Source: Coniochaeta sp. PMI_546
Taxonomy: Eukaryota > Ascomycota > Sordariomycetes > Coniochaetales > Coniochaetaceae
Assembly: GCA_021432605.1 (NCBI GenBank)
Contig: MU271146.1
Span: 2,790,001-2,854,000 of the forward strand
Direction: 5' to 3'
Length of the DNA stretch: 64,000 nt
Positions 52,339 through 64,000 of the stretch are shown here, in pieces. Under the pieces are notes generated by a model. That model saw only the letters and a program-made list of their open reading frames with translations. It had not been told where the DNA came from and searched no databases. Position numbers and translations under genes: made by a program. How positions within the stretch are numbered: the stretch's first letter is position 1; each line of letters starts with the position of its first letter.

Positions 52339-54683
52339 AGTCTCTAGGATCCGTGAGGATGCCTCTACTCCACTCATCCCTATGATCGGGCTTCGTGGTT
52401 AATGCCGTGGCCAGATGGCTCACGAGGCTGCCCACGTTGTGTCACCATCAATCTTGGGCCATGTGTTCGGCAACAATGATGGCACGGATGTAGCTCAAAA
52501 TGAGCTACCGCTTGCGCTTTGCTGTCACAGATGCTCTGTCCCTCAATGTCCACCTATCGAGAAGGCAAAGGTTGACTCGTTCGAAAACATGATTAATTCA
52601 TGATTTCGTCACGCGAATGTTGATGGACGCTATCAGCGACTTCCTTCAAGGTAGCCAGTCTCACTCTCTCGTTCACCGGAATCACGTCACTTGTGTTGGA
52701 AATGCGTGCCATACTATACTACACAAGCCGTAACCTCGCAAGCTTCCGGCGGTGTCAACATGTGCTTCCGCGTACCTGACCTAGAAAACATAGCCCTATG
52801 ACTAGCCTACATCACAGCCTGAATCACCGTTGTGGTTTATTCCTGCTTTCGTTGACAAGCATTTGGCCAATTCAACCACAATTCAAGATTCGTCTTGAGG
52901 TCTTTTCGAGGCAGTACCATCCAACTCTGATTCACCATTAGGCTGCACCTCCTTTCAAAGGTCTACATAGTCGTGAATTGACGGCGTAGTTGTGTTGAGA
53001 TTCGCCCAAGTTACCTGGACATGAGATCCGCCGTAACTGCGAGACTCGGAGGCACGGAGATGGGGATATGGAGCAACATCTTCAGTGAGCTCCTAGAGCG
53101 ACAAAACCATCTTCATGCGTGCAGCATGATCCAGGCACTATCCGTCGCACGCAAGGCGAGGACTCAATGCCGAATATGCGGTGTGTGGACATAGTTGGGA
53201 TTGCAACACTGTACTATGCTTGGCCACGCATGGCTTGGTCAGAAGGCAGCACAGAACTTAGCAGCTGTGAGACCTACCCGCCGCCAGCAGTCGTCGAGCA
53301 GGTGTCCTCTCCTGTCATGATCATGACATCTAATATCTCTCACCACATTCCTAACGCAGTCCCGCTGGCAGTTCCAGCCTCTCTGCAACTGGGGTTTTGT
53401 AGTAGAGAGATGGCTTTTGCATGCTCGTATGTTAGGCGAGTCCACTGTCAGCAAGAGAAAGCATTGTTCGATCAATGACCGACCTCTGGGCCATCGTCGA
53501 CGGTCGGCGATAAGGGGAAAAGGACAACTACTTGTTGTCGACGGAGGGCGTCTTTCAACTGGACAAAGGTCTCAAAGAGTACCAGTGCCATTTGTCAGGG
53601 GATCGAGACCAGTCATGGCTACTGTGCTGGTGTCCTACGAGACGCTGCATATTTACAATAGTAAAAGGGATCCTCAGGCGGTGCTACGCCTTGGAGATAT
53701 TTGCATTGACATTTGCTGTTCCGTGTATGAAACTTCCTGTCCATGGTAAGTGATCAATCATTAGTTCAGCTCGCATTCTACAGTTCTCTTCCAGACGCAG
53801 TGCCGCAATAATACGCGGTTTGCAGTCGGCTCTAGGATAGTCGATGGCCACTTCATTCCTACATGCATGCTTACTTTTGACTGCTTTGTCCCAAGGTTGG
53901 CAGTTATGTCGACGGGAAATGGGAGCGGTACAGTGTAGGATAAGTGAATCGTCACGGAGGTTGCACATAATTGACCTTGATGTCAGGCTGAAGAGTATGA
54001 CGCAGAATAGGGGAGGATCCATCTCCGTAGAGGCGCTCAAATAAAATCCTTCACATCGCCGAGGAGACCTACCAAGGATTGGTCGACGCAGAAAGCTGCT
54101 AGATGGAGGCAAGGACGAGCTGAGAGACAACGCATATCAGAAGCATGGCACCGAGAGCCGGAGGAGATGAGGTAGCCGGCTATAGTTGGTAACAGGAGCT
54201 GAACTCTTGGCTGGGTGAGAATGGAGGCCCTTCTGAACCATGGGGGCCATTGGTGGCGCAGAAACTGTAAGCCTATCACTGTAGCTGACCGTTGTATTAT
54301 TGGTCCAGTGCACTTCGCATGGTTTACCTGGCTCGGTGGTTGGCAGTAGATGACGGAGGCTTACTTAGACATCTGCGACTACACCTAGCAAGTGCTTCGA
54401 AGACGTGGCGACACTCAGGTCCAGCAAGGCCAAGCATGCTTTCTTCGGAAACGGGGAGCATACCAAGACGAATAAAGGGGACAAGACGTATAGGTGGTGT
54501 GTAGCCCTTTGGCTTGGATTAAACATTCAGTGGTATCTTAAACTACATCTCTACTCTAGCCCGCGTCTTTCGTAGCGCTGACACAAGGCGATAGACCCCA
54601 ACGCAACAAGGTAGATATCCCAGCAAAGCCGTGTGTAATTTACAGAATCGTTAGCTATTGCGGATGAAACAACGCGTTGTAGC
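52339..54683. other. Gene-free stretch between pth and sugar transporter
   Basis: About 2.3 kb with only short frames (the longest 148 codons, minus strand at 53.7-54.1 kb), none recognised. It contains the 3' flank of the transporter gene. Confidence 0.5.
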
Positions 54684-56503
54684 TTAGAGAGCAGAGCCAC
54701 GGCGCTCGATGTCGCCCACAATGGACTTGTCGAGGAGGTTACCAGAAGTCATGGTGCTGGCAAAGGTCGTGGTTGGCTTCCACTTAGCCGAGGTCCTGGG
54801 TGAAGTCTCCTCCAGCATCTTGTCGACCTGCTCCAGCGTAAGACCCTTGGTCTCAGGCACGAGGAAGTAGGCATAGACGAAGGCGCATGTGCAGAGACCT
54901 CCCCAGATGAAGAAGACGGAAGACTTGAGGTTGCCATGGTCCTCACCGACCATGTAAGGGGTGATGACGGCAATGATCTAGAGCGCACAGAGTTAGTCGA
55001 CGTCCCCGCAAAGCAAGACAAAGAGCGGGTTAAACTTACAGTGTTCCAGAGCCAGTTGGAAGCTGTGGAGAGACCAACACCGCGGGAGCGGATGGGGAGA
55101 GGGAAGATCTCGCCGATGACAATCCAGGCACCGGGTCCCCAGGTGGAGGCGAAGAAGAAGATGAAAATGGCAATGAAGGAGATCTGGGCATTGACGGCGG
55201 GAATGTTGTTGGCGAGGCTGGTAGTGGGGTCGGACGGATCCGGGTGGGTCTTGTTGAAGCCGACCGTGACACCGATAATGGCGACAAGGAACTGGCAGAT
55301 CAACATGCCCAGGGCGCCATAGATGAGGAGAGGGCGACGACCGAAGCGCTCAACAGTCCAGAAGGAGATGGGTGTAGAGCAGACGTTGACAAGAGTGAAG
55401 ATGAGCGAGATCAGGAAGGTGTTGTCAATGGCGCCGGTCGACTGCAGGAACGGAGTGGAGTAGTAGAAGATGAAGTTGACACCTGTCCACTGCTGCATCA
55501 TCTGGAGCGAAGTTCCAAGAATGGTGCGGCGCAAGTTGGACTTGCCGTGCCACAGAGTGCCCTTGAAGCAGTTGGCCCAGCTTCCGAACCAGGTCGTGGA
55601 CGGGATGAGCTGGCGCTCATACTCCTCGTTGGCGACAATCTCAGCAAGCTCAACCTGGATGTACTCGGACTCCTTGGGCTGGCCACGAAGGCGGGAGAGG
55701 GCATCGGCAGCGCGGTGGATGTTGCCGCGCTTGACGAAGTAGCGAGGGGAATCGGGGAGGAACATGAGACCAATGCCGAGGACCAAGCCCCAAGCGAACT
55801 GAATAGCAATGGGGATGCGGTAGACACCGGTGTCTCCCCTGTTCTTGGTGGCGTAGACGACGATGGAGGCCAGCATGATACCAATGGTGATGCAGAATTG
55901 GTAACCAGCGACCAGGGCACCGCGCACCTTACGAGGGCACTAAAGGGGAACAGTTAGCGGTAGGTCCCTCTACCGAGCAGGAATGGCCAAGGGAAAACTT
56001 ACAATCTCGGACATATACAGAATGACGATGGCAGACTCAAAGCCGACACCGAATCCGGCAATCAGACGACCGGCAACGATGGCACCGAGGGGCTGGCCGA
56101 TACCAGTAAGCATTTGGATCACGACTCCGACGATGTAGATCAGGCAGCCGAGAATGACGGTCCACTTCCGGCCGATGAAATCGGCAAGATCACCGCCCAT
56201 GAGAGCACCGAAAAAGGTACCGGCGGACAGGATAGAGACGATGAGTGACTGGTGGCTGGAGGAGATGGCGGTCGCGCCGATGCCCTCGAGCTGTTCCGTG
56301 AAGATTTTGGAGCCGAGGACACCGTTGATATAACCGGAGTCGTAACCGAAGAAGATGCCGCCGAACGAGGCAAAGGCACAGATCAGGTATGCTTGCCAGG
56401 TGACGGGAGCCTCAATTCTCTCCACATCGTGGGTGACGGCCAGACCCTCGATGGTGTTGTGGTGGGTGCCCGTAGGCGCGGATTCCTTCTCGACGGAAGC
56501 CAT
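54684..56503 (-). CDS. MFS sugar/hexose transporter
   Basis: Exons 56503-56003, 55939-55040 and 54977-54684, with introns of 63 and 62 bp (CTAAC branch site), give 564 aa. Sugar-porter motifs are all present: FFGYDSGYINGVLG in helix 1, DFIGRKWTVILGC after helix 2, the PDSPRYFVKRG motif before the central loop, QQWTGVNFIFYY in helix 7, RFGRRPLLIYG and PETKGLTLEQVDKML at the end. Twelve hydrophobic segments are visible in the expected order. The C-terminal tail is Ser/Thr-rich. It imports hexose or another small sugar at the plasma membrane; the sugar is not assignable. The QQxxGxNFIFYY segment is typical of high-affinity hexose transporters. A TATATAAT box lies about 140 bp upstream on the minus strand. 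Confidence 0.95.
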
Positions 56504-59500
56504 CTCGAACAGTAACAGGCTTTGCGCTTACCCAGCGGGACTGACTGTGACTGGGGATAGTTATTTGCGGGTTGAGGAAAAAAGGAAGAAGACGGACGAG
56601 CAAGCCAGAAGCATGAGAGGGATCGGCAAGGCCCCTTATTATATATGTGGTGTACCATCGGGGAGCTTGAGCTTTGTTATTAATTGGGCTATGGGTCCCA
56701 ATGGCCCATGGGGATCCAGTCACCCCAGTCTGGGGCCAACTGGGACATTGGAACCGGGGGTCTGGAGTGAGTCCGTGAGGTGCTTGAGTCCGGTGTGTGT
56801 GTGTGGTGTGTCTTGATTGTTTGCGGATTGTTACTGTTACACGCATCATTCACGTTCGGCCTCCGACCCCCAGTCACAGATGCTGCCGACTGGGCTAGCG
56901 TGGAGGACTAAAAGGAGAGTACCGCAGTACCTCTATCCTCATCCCGTGGAGCGGATTGTTTGAATGGCCATACTCGGTCCAGGCAAGTCACTTGCTGTCA
57001 GCCACCTGGTCACTCGTGCTGCAAAAGCTGGGGAAAAGTCGCCGTTGTGGCGCTTTTGCGGGGCCGACTTGGTCTGGCAGATTGCTTGATTAAGCTCGTT
57101 TGACCACTGCAGACAGCCAAACACGCGGAGAGATGCCAGAGATCGAGCCAGGGGTTCGTAGCGTACCATACGTGTAGTAGTCTCGATCGCATTGGATGTG
57201 TGGAGACTTTGGCGCGGTTGGCTGACTGGGGCCGGCGAGACAGAGAAGCGCCGAGCAGCATGGCCGCCCCCGGATCTATGGGGCGATGCCATTGGTTCGG
57301 GACCCATCTTCCTGACCCTCCCACTTCCGGCTCAGTACACTAATTGCCTCGAGATGCTCGTGGATGCTGCATTGGTATTGCTAATTGACCGAATCCTGTC
57401 CGCAGTGGATGACTGCCCTGTCCGTTCCAAGTCGTTGCTCCGTGATGGACCTGCGAAAACCTCGGGACATTGCCCGTTGGTCGTTGCTGGAATTTGTTTA
57501 GAGTCAAGACACCCATGCACGCCATGCTACCACTACCAGCGCATGCCAGTGCTTTCCGTACTTGAACTTGTTTAGTGTTGTGTAGTGTACACGTGTAGAG
57601 TAGTAATCCAGCATAATATCGGCTGTAGCCACCAGTTGAGGCCAAGACGGCCGCGATGTTCCCAACCTTGCCGCTCGGAGATACGTAGCATGCTGTGGCA
57701 TGCTCAGAATAGCCGCATGCGCACCACCTGGTCTCGTGAATTTGGTCACGGCGTGATCGTTACGGCATAGCGCCTAGTGTCCGCGACCGACCAGCGTCCC
57801 CCGTACGATCGATAGGACTCGAGGGTCTCGCACACGTCCCCGGCCCGATTTGATGGGCCGACTCAGGATCACGAAGGCGAACCTGGAGTCCCCGAGTTCT
57901 GGAGCTGGGGCAGTGGAGTTCTGGAGCACCCTGTCCAGGCTGCGGATTGCCCATGGGGAGAGTTGAGACACGGGATACTGCGGTGGTCATGTGCTCGGCG
58001 GTTCTCGCCATGGTAATGGTGAATGAGCTTCAGGGCCAGGTTATTCGTTGCTCCAAAAGGCAAAAAGAAGACGAAACAGAAGGTTGCTACTCCACCCGTG
58101 CTTGTCCAATGGATTGATTCATTCCGTCTGAGCGCCCAGACAGCATCTGTGTGAATGATGGCGACTTGTGTTGCAGCCAGTGCGCAGCTGATGGGCACTG
58201 ACAAGGAGCAGCTGTGAGGATGGACCGTCCCAGACTCCCAACCCATCATCCTGAGCGGGAAGCGGGTAGCAGGTGCCGTATAGCATCGCTCGGCCAATAC
58301 TGTGTGTGTAGTGTACATTAGACCATAATTGGCTTATTCAGGGCGAGTCATTTTTCTCGGATCGAGACTCCTCGACCATCAATTGACAATTGGCACTTGA
58401 CACATGGATTTTGATAGCCAAGCCGCAGAAGAGACCTCATCATCAAAGAGGCCGAATGACTTGTAGAAACTTTTGCCCGCCAGACAGCAACTCGGAGTCC
58501 TTTTCTTTTTCGGCGCTTCCAGTGCTGATTCTGCCGAGGCCGGCGCGACTCAGTGCAAAGCGCGGCCGGCCTTGTGGACGTTTAAAGTGAGAATCACTGT
58601 CGTCAACTGACTGACAACGAGCGTAGAAAGCGACTAGAAAGGATTTTTGGTTCTCTATCGTTTGAAGTGTGGAGTAACTGGAGGTCGCCGTGCTGGGGTA
58701 GGACCGAAAGCATGCGGCACTAGGCCCTAGCGCTGCTCTAGCGTGTCGGGCAGTTCAAGGTGCCTCTAGCGAGTTCCACATTAAGGCCGCAGGGGGCCGG
58801 TACGTACCCTCTGTCCGACTCTGGTAGTACCTAGCTTCCTGCCGTGCCGTGACTCGAAATAACCTCGTCTCCTTCTCCAATGCCTGCCTCTTCAGCGGAT
58901 ACATGTGCTGTGGTGTACTTACTGCGTATGCCAACACGTGAAAGTCAACAAAACCTTTGAACGGACAGCACAAATGACGGCTCACGCCACAACTAACCGC
59001 AAAGAAATCCAAAATCCACGTGCAATATTCAAGATGTGAGTCCCCAGTACACTAGATTGCGGACTGCCTGAGCATCACCGGTATGTCCTCGTGATTTACT
59101 TACATCATCCCCTTCACAACAAGAAAAACGAAGGGCGAAAAGAAAAAAAAAATTCAATCCCCCCTCGACTTGTTATAGTCTAAGCGCTAGCGGACACCGG
59201 CACCCCACGTGAGCATGTTGCCAGTCCGGAAGTCTCTTTCAACTCCAAATTTCTCCAACGCCGCTGCTTGGCGCAACCAGTTACGGTACGTGTAAACATG
59301 ACCTCATCACTTGAAGTTGCGTAGGGACGGCTGGACGGCTTCTGGACCTACTGTACTACACTAGGTTAGTGCAAGCCTCTGACGAAAGCGGCGTCTGGCC
59401 TACTGACAGACAGACATTCACTGTGTAGATACACGTAGGTGTAGATCAATTCGAAGCATGAGGAAGTTTTCTTGTGTACATAAACACCATGTCTCTGGTT

Positions 59501-60083
59501 GACGCTACAGTAGTATAACACTAGAAATGTCACGGTCTGGACGGGCAAGGATGCGCGCGCCCTCTACACGACTGCAACATCATGACTTTGCGGTGCCGCG
59601 GCATCGGGAGTGCCCACTTTCCACTATCCAACAGCCTAGAACTTGATAAACTGAAGGCTGTCAGTCAGTTCACACCGTCCATGCTCTCCATGTCACCCAC
59701 ACTGCAGACCGACATGAGTAGTGTAGAAGAGATGAATGAGGAGATCAGTCCTCCTTTGCAACCCCTCCACATGCTTCCAGATCCGGGGGTGTTGGAGGGG
59801 CGGGAGGGCTCACTGACTCGCACCAACCATTCACATGGATGGCCCAGACTGTTCGGCTCGATTGTGTCGAGTCCTGACAATATCGCAATCCGATGGCGGA
59901 ATATTTACACGTAGAGTATCATTGGGTACCACGACCTATAGACAAACAGTCCGATTCACTGTCTCTGGTCCCGTTTCTTAAACTTGTCTGCATGTCTACA
60001 CCACAAGACTCAGGTTCTTATCCTCCCAAAGCCATGTTGTTGCTCTTGTGCATTGTGATGCCAGCAGGCGTCGTTCAAGGCGG
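56504..60083. other. Gene-free stretch upstream of the sugar transporter
   Basis: About 3.6 kb with frames under 155 codons and no recognised domain. A GT-rich run lies near 56793-56810 and a poly-A tract near 59136-59155. It should contain the transporter promoter and the 3' flank of the asparaginase-like gene. Confidence 0.5.
56639..56646 (-). promoter_or_regulatory. TATA box candidate (TATATAAT) of the sugar transporter
   Basis: On the minus strand TATATAAT lies 136 bp before the transporter ATG, followed by an AAGGGG element. It is assigned from sequence and position only. Confidence 0.4.
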
Positions 60084-61178
60084 CTAGACAGCTGACCGAC
60101 CTGAGGAGCCTAGGGGTGGTACTTGAGTGACCTGCGTTGCGTTCATCTTCCCCCCTCTGAGCGCGTATGTGAAAGTCCACCCGGAAGCAGCACCACCATG
60201 GTTGCCCTTGGCATCAACCACCACGATGCCGCTTGACACCGCGGGGTACTTGCGAAGCATGCGATCAACGACATCTTCTGCAGCCTGGCGCGGCGTCATG
60301 CCTCGGCGGAGATTTTCCACGGCCTGGTAGCATGGCAGAAAGCGCATGAGGATGTCCCCGTCTCCTGTTGCTCCACAGCCTCCGGTGGCGCTGTCGACAT
60401 AAGAACCGCTGCCGACGATTGGCCCGTCGCCGACTCGTCCTGGCACCTTGTGCGACGCCCCGTTAGTCGACGTCCCTGCGGCCATGCGCCCCGAGGCATG
60501 GATGACTACTATGGAGATGGTGTCGTGTGACCTCGGACGGGGAACAGCAGGTGCTACCAGCGGGTAATTGGTATCGCGCCGTGCCATGGTGCCGGAATCG
60601 GACTCGGGCGGCGAGAGCGGAGTGTACGGACCGCAGCGGATCGATGGGTCTGGGTCGACATTGATTCGGTAATTCGGCTGGCAGCTAGCCTCTGTCTTCC
60701 AGTTTGAGCAGAGCAGAGCCGACTCAGGTGTGGTCAGGTCTTCTTCCTCGAAACCGTTCTCGACTGCGAACCGCGTCGCTAGGTCGCCAACCAGGAGGGA
60801 GTGAGCTGTGTGGTCCAGCACGTGTCGGGCGACCGAGATTGCGTCCCGGACCCGACGAAGCCCAGCCACTGCACCAGATTTCAGTGTCGCGCCGTCCATG
60901 ATCATGGCGTCAAGCGTCGTCTCGCAGTTCTCGTCTGGCGAGCCTCCATAGCCGACCGTGCCGTCGCATCGGTGGCGCTCGCACGTCTGACAGCCGATTT
61001 CGACCGCGTCTAGGGCCGATGTGCGAGGATCCGAGACCAAGGCTTCGTAGGCAGCGTCTGTTGCCACTGTAAACGGGCCGCCCCATGTGTTTATAACGAT
61101 TGGCAACCCAGGCGACTGCTGTGCCATAACGACATGGCTCTCATGGAGCAGCAAAGCCGCCCAGATCGGATACATCAT
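60084..61178 (-). CDS. Secreted glycosylasparaginase / asparaginase-2 family Ntn-hydrolase
   Basis: The product is a 364-aa single-exon protein. A hydrophobic leader (MMYPIWAALLLHESHVVMAQ) suggests secretion. The body matches aspartylglucosaminidase: IVINTWGGPFTVATDAAYEA, DAVEIGCQTCERHRCDGTVG, YGGSPDENCETTLDAMIMDG and AGLRRVRDAISVARHVLDHT. The autocatalytic site is HDTISIVVIH with Thr220 as the nucleophile exposed after chain cleavage. Then come RMAAGTSTNGASHKVPGRVG, DGPIVGSGSYVDSATGGCGA and GDGDILMRFLPC, carrying the Gly-rich substrate loop. Family enzymes remove N-linked glycan-asparagine links. The ATG at 61178 is the first of the frame, since the upstream codon is TTG. A TATA-like ATATATAT lies only about 40 bp upstream, so the leader may be short. 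Confidence 0.92.
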   Translation of the reverse strand: MMYPIWAALLLHESHVVMAQQSPGLPIVINTWGGPFTVATDAAYEALVSDPRTSALDAVEIGCQTCERHRCDGTVGYGGSPDENCETTLDAMIMDGATLKSGAVAGLRRVRDAISVARHVLDHTAHSLLVGDLATRFAVENGFEEEDLTTPESALLCSNWKTEASCQPNYRINVDPDPSIRCGPYTPLSPPESDSGTMARRDTNYPLVAPAVPRPRSHDTISIVVIHASGRMAAGTSTNGASHKVPGRVGDGPIVGSGSYVDSATGGCGATGDGDILMRFLPCYQAVENLRRGMTPRQAAEDVVDRMLRKYPAVSSGIVVVDAKGNHGGAASGWTFTYALRGGKMNATQVTQVPPLGSSGRSAV

Positions 61179-61668
61179 GGTGTAATGGTGCAATGGTGCG
61201 ACGATCCTCGCGATATATATTTACATGTTGTATATCCGCAGCGAGCTTACCCCCTAGACAGTCGGCAGACTGACTGACGACAATGGGGGGGTCACGGTTG
61301 GCAACCTGGAAGGCCTGACGGCCCCACTCTCCTCTGGCTGGGTCGCTGGGTCACAATCGAGCTCCATGTTTAGCACCGTCGATGGTCTGCGTTTTTCGAA
61401 AGCACGGCTAAATACACAGAGATCACATTCATTATGAAGAGGATGAAGAGATTCTCTCCCTTCCCTGACGGCAGTCCCGCCTTATGGGCTCAGCTGAAGG
61501 CTATTAAAGCGAGGCTAACTACCTGTAACTACCTTACACAAAACATGGGAGAAGCGGCATCAAAACGCGGGGCTTGGCACGACATTGACACTCGGAAATG
61601 TCCCTCCACGCTGCTCACCACATTCCATCATTAACCGTGTTCAAATCTCTACAAACACAACTAATATA
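61179..61668. other. Intergenic region between asparaginase-like and GH55 genes
   Basis: Contains the TATA-like element of the asparaginase-like gene and the 3' flank of the GH55 gene. A 66-codon plus-strand frame is not supported. Confidence 0.55.
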
Positions 61669-64000
61669 TTAAGATCGGAAAAGCGCAATTGAATCGACAA
61701 AGCCGTCCAAATTATCCGAGTACACAGCGACATCAACCCCGTCGACGGTGATCATGTTCGTCGTGCCGACCGTGTTAAGGTTGTAAACAGACACAGCGCT
61801 GCTCTCGACGCTGAAGATACGCGCCTGGCAGGCCTCGCCGTTGCCCTGGTTGGAGCAGGTGACGTTGTTGTTGCTGAAGAAGCTGTACAGACCGACGCCA
61901 TAGATCAGAATGTCGCTGCTGTCGACTATGCGCAGACCCCACCCGCTCGCGCCGGGTGCCATGATAGGGTCGTGGAAGGCAGCGTCGGCGGGGAAGGGAA
62001 TACGAGCGTCTGGGTTTGGCTGGTAATATGCAGTTTCTATCTGACCTTGTCCCATGACAACATCCCGAGTGCCGTAGAACTGGTACTCATACAGGACGTG
62101 GTGCTCGACAGCGGTCCCGTACAGCCAGATGTCGCCTGCAGTGCTCTCGACGAGCAGACCACGACCAGCATAGATGGTGATCTGAGTCAGAGCAGGGTCC
62201 TCGACGTCATGGTCGGATACCCATAACCAGGATCCCTCGATGTACAGACCAGAGGCGGAGGCTGTAACATGCATGCTCATGAAGGCGGCGATGCAGTTGG
62301 CGGCCAGGTTGGCGGCGGTGATTTCCACGGTGGGGGTCTTGGGACACTGGCTAACCTGGAGGTTGGAGCCGGCGAAACCACCGATACGAGTGTGCACGTC
62401 CCAGATACCCGAGGGGTTGGGAGAGGCCAGGTTCCATTCGATTAGTATGGCACCACCTTGCGCGCCGCGGGTGCTGACGATCATGTCGGACCACTCGACC
62501 TGGCCAGACTGACCGGGCAGGCCGACCTGGACGACTGGCTTCGGGCTGGCTATGCTTGCAAAGTAGGCGCCTGACGAGAGGATGACCGGGTACGACTCGC
62601 CGACAATCTTGGACCCGGCAGGAACAAAAATGGTCCCGGTAACGACATACACACCAAAGTCGAAGAATACAATCTTGCCAGCGGCTGCAGCAGAAGCCAG
62701 AGCCGCGTTGATGGCAACCGTGTCATCCGTGACGCCGTCGCCGACAGCTCCGGCGCCTCTTATGCTAACGAACTGCGTCACTGGCACATCCTCGTACTGC
62801 GGCTTCGAGCGCTCGTAGAAGTCTGCGCCGGACACAAGGCCACCAGGGCGGACATTGGCATTGATAAACCCTTGGATGGGCGTCGGACCTGTGGGGGTGT
62901 AGCTGTTACCCCTTCCCCAAGCGCTAATGGTCGTCGAGCCGGTGGATCCAGCCAGGACAGTGGCCTGTCCTGCACCCTGGATGGCAACGCCAACGTTGCT
63001 GATGCGGACGTTCTCGAGGATTATGTTGTTGGAGGCAGGAGGTCCCGTTGCGGCAGTGTTGCCGAAGCGAATGCCAACAGGAGTGTCATTGATATCGCTG
63101 TCGATCAAGACCACGCCGCCGACACTGAGCTGATCGACATTGACGCCGGAGATGTCCAGGCCAACCCCACAGTTGTTGATGCTCACGCCCTTGTACGTCC
63201 AGCCCCAGTCCCAAAGTTGCATGATAGCGGTGGCCGAGTTGAAAAAGGTCAGGTTGCGCATGGTGAACTGCTGGTTGCCAACATTGAGACCCTGGGCTCC
63301 ACCGTAGAAGACAAGGTCTGTGACGAGGCCGCCCGATCCCTCTTCGATAAACAGACCTTGGTGCTGGTTGCCGGCAGCTGTGGACATTTGGAAGACAATG
63401 TTCTGCAGCGACGTCGCCTGTCCGGTCGGCCAATGGATGCCGGCGACAAGCAGGTTGGACGGAGCGGCTGTCATGTCAATGATAAAGTTCCGGATCTGGC
63501 GCCAGAACACATTGGTCGAACCCCAGCCAAGAGAGCCGCTAGGTTGGTACTGTCTTAATGTCAATACAGGTACTGGGACAGTGGTGTTGGGGGCTGATGT
63601 CTCACCTGATCGCCATCAATAACCCAGCGAGCACTGAAGCTAGCGCTGGCCTTGATGACCGGTAAGCAGCCCGGGTTGCCGATGAGCTGAGTGTAGTAAT
63701 AATCTACGATTGGCGATGAGATTAGATACGTGCCCGGAGGGAAGTACACGATGGCCGGCGTAGTCGTCGTCGAGCTGCAAGTGCCTGGCGCGCAGCGTCC
63801 TCCGTCGCTGATGGCCAGGTTGATGGCCGCCGTATCGTCAGTTAAACCGTCACCTTTCGCCCCATAGTCGAGGACATTACGGAACACCTTGTAACCGGCA
63901 GCGGCGTAAGGTGCCAGGCCCTGGTGCTGTATGTTCTCGAGCCAGTAGTCGGTACAGGCTGGAGCACTCGAGCTTGTACTTGAAGAGCTGATCGTGCTGG
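61669..64000 (-). CDS. GH55 exo-beta-1,3-glucanase, 5' end runs off right edge
   Basis: Two exons are visible, 64000-63606 (open to the edge) and 63549-61669, separated by a 56-bp intron; together they encode about 757 residues. The first exon contains CTDYWLENIQHQGLAPYAAA and FRNVLDYGAKGDGLTDDTAA, the pectate-lyase-3-like start of GH55. The second exon begins YQPSGSLGWGSTNVFWRQIR and repeats the domain later (VSIRGAGAVGDGVTDDTVAI). This gives the tandem right-handed beta-helix layout of GH55. Other family segments are AGIHWPTGQATSLQNIVFQM, SKIVGESYPVILSSGAYFAS and HVLYEYQFYGTRDVVMGQGQ. The enzyme degrades beta-1,3-glucan of fungal cell walls or of callose outside the cell. The signal peptide and N-terminus are beyond the edge; Ser/Thr-rich residues there suggest a linker. 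The catalytic Glu was not individually assigned. Confidence 0.93.

Noticed and set aside
55244-55957. 237-codon plus-strand open frame
   Set aside because: It lies fully antisense to exon 2 of the sugar transporter, whose coding frame is certain. Composition (Glu/Asp/Gly-rich) is the mirror of hydrophobic codons.
61434-61634. 66-codon plus-strand frame between two secreted-enzyme genes
   Set aside because: Too short, no signal peptide or domain, and lies in a likely promoter.
62872-63558. 228-codon plus-strand open frame
   Set aside because: Antisense shadow of the GH55 glucanase coding strand; no start context or domain.
1-64000. Secondary-metabolite cluster, capsid-bearing or LTR elements
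   Set aside because: No polyketide synthase, peptide synthetase, terpene cyclase, reverse transcriptase, integrase or capsid motifs were recognised in any frame I read.

Overview
The window is nuclear DNA of a filamentous ascomycete, most likely a Sordariomycete (Pezizomycotina). Genes are compact, single-exon or split by short GT-AG introns (about 50 to 95 bp) with CTGAC/CTAAC-like branch sites. Recognisable products include a CBM1-GH6 cellobiohydrolase, a GH55 glucanase, a Zn(II)2Cys6 regulator, Rvs161 and an AP-2 mu subunit, and one tRNA carries an intron. I cannot name the species from sequence alone.

Layout. 1-12 kb: the 5' part of dcp1 (leaving the left edge), an OCRL/INPP5B-type inositol polyphosphate 5-phosphatase, an unknown protein, an NmrA-like oxidoreductase, the AP-2 mu subunit and a small fungal protein. 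12-24 kb: a six-exon bestrophin-like channel, a two-HKD phospholipase D-like protein, secreted cellobiohydrolase II (GH6), a ThuA-domain protein and an RGG-rich unknown protein. 24-32 kb: an AT-rich scar, a Zn2Cys6 transcription factor, a short-chain dehydrogenase, an intron-bearing tRNA-Arg(CCG) and an ammonium permease of the twin-histidine (Mep2/MepA) type. 32-39.5 kb: a long stretch with no supportable gene. 39.5-52.4 kb: a large UBE2O/BIRC6-like E2 enzyme, cyclin Ccl1 of TFIIH, an endophilin-like BAR protein, Rvs161 and a mitochondrial-type peptidyl-tRNA hydrolase. 52.4-64 kb: mostly empty, then an MFS sugar transporter, a secreted glycosylasparaginase and a GH55 exo-beta-1,3-glucanase that leaves the right edge.

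How the genes relate. There is no obvious biosynthetic cluster. Two loose themes stand out. One is membrane traffic and endocytosis: OCRL-like phosphatase, AP-2 mu, phospholipase D-like protein, endophilin-like BAR protein and Rvs161. The other is nutrient scavenging: GH6, GH55, sugar transporter, ammonium permease and secreted glycosylasparaginase. Most genes are conserved housekeeping loci separated by intergenic DNA carrying a dispersed TAAGGTA/GGTACC repeat. The 24-32 kb stretch and the empty 32-39.5 kb stretch look most accessory. The least conventional protein architecture is the E2-like protein at 39.6-42.9 kb, which joins a cysteine cluster to a C-terminal UBC fold. Exon boundaries were read by eye from splice signals and frame continuity; all family calls rest on motif recognition without database searches.
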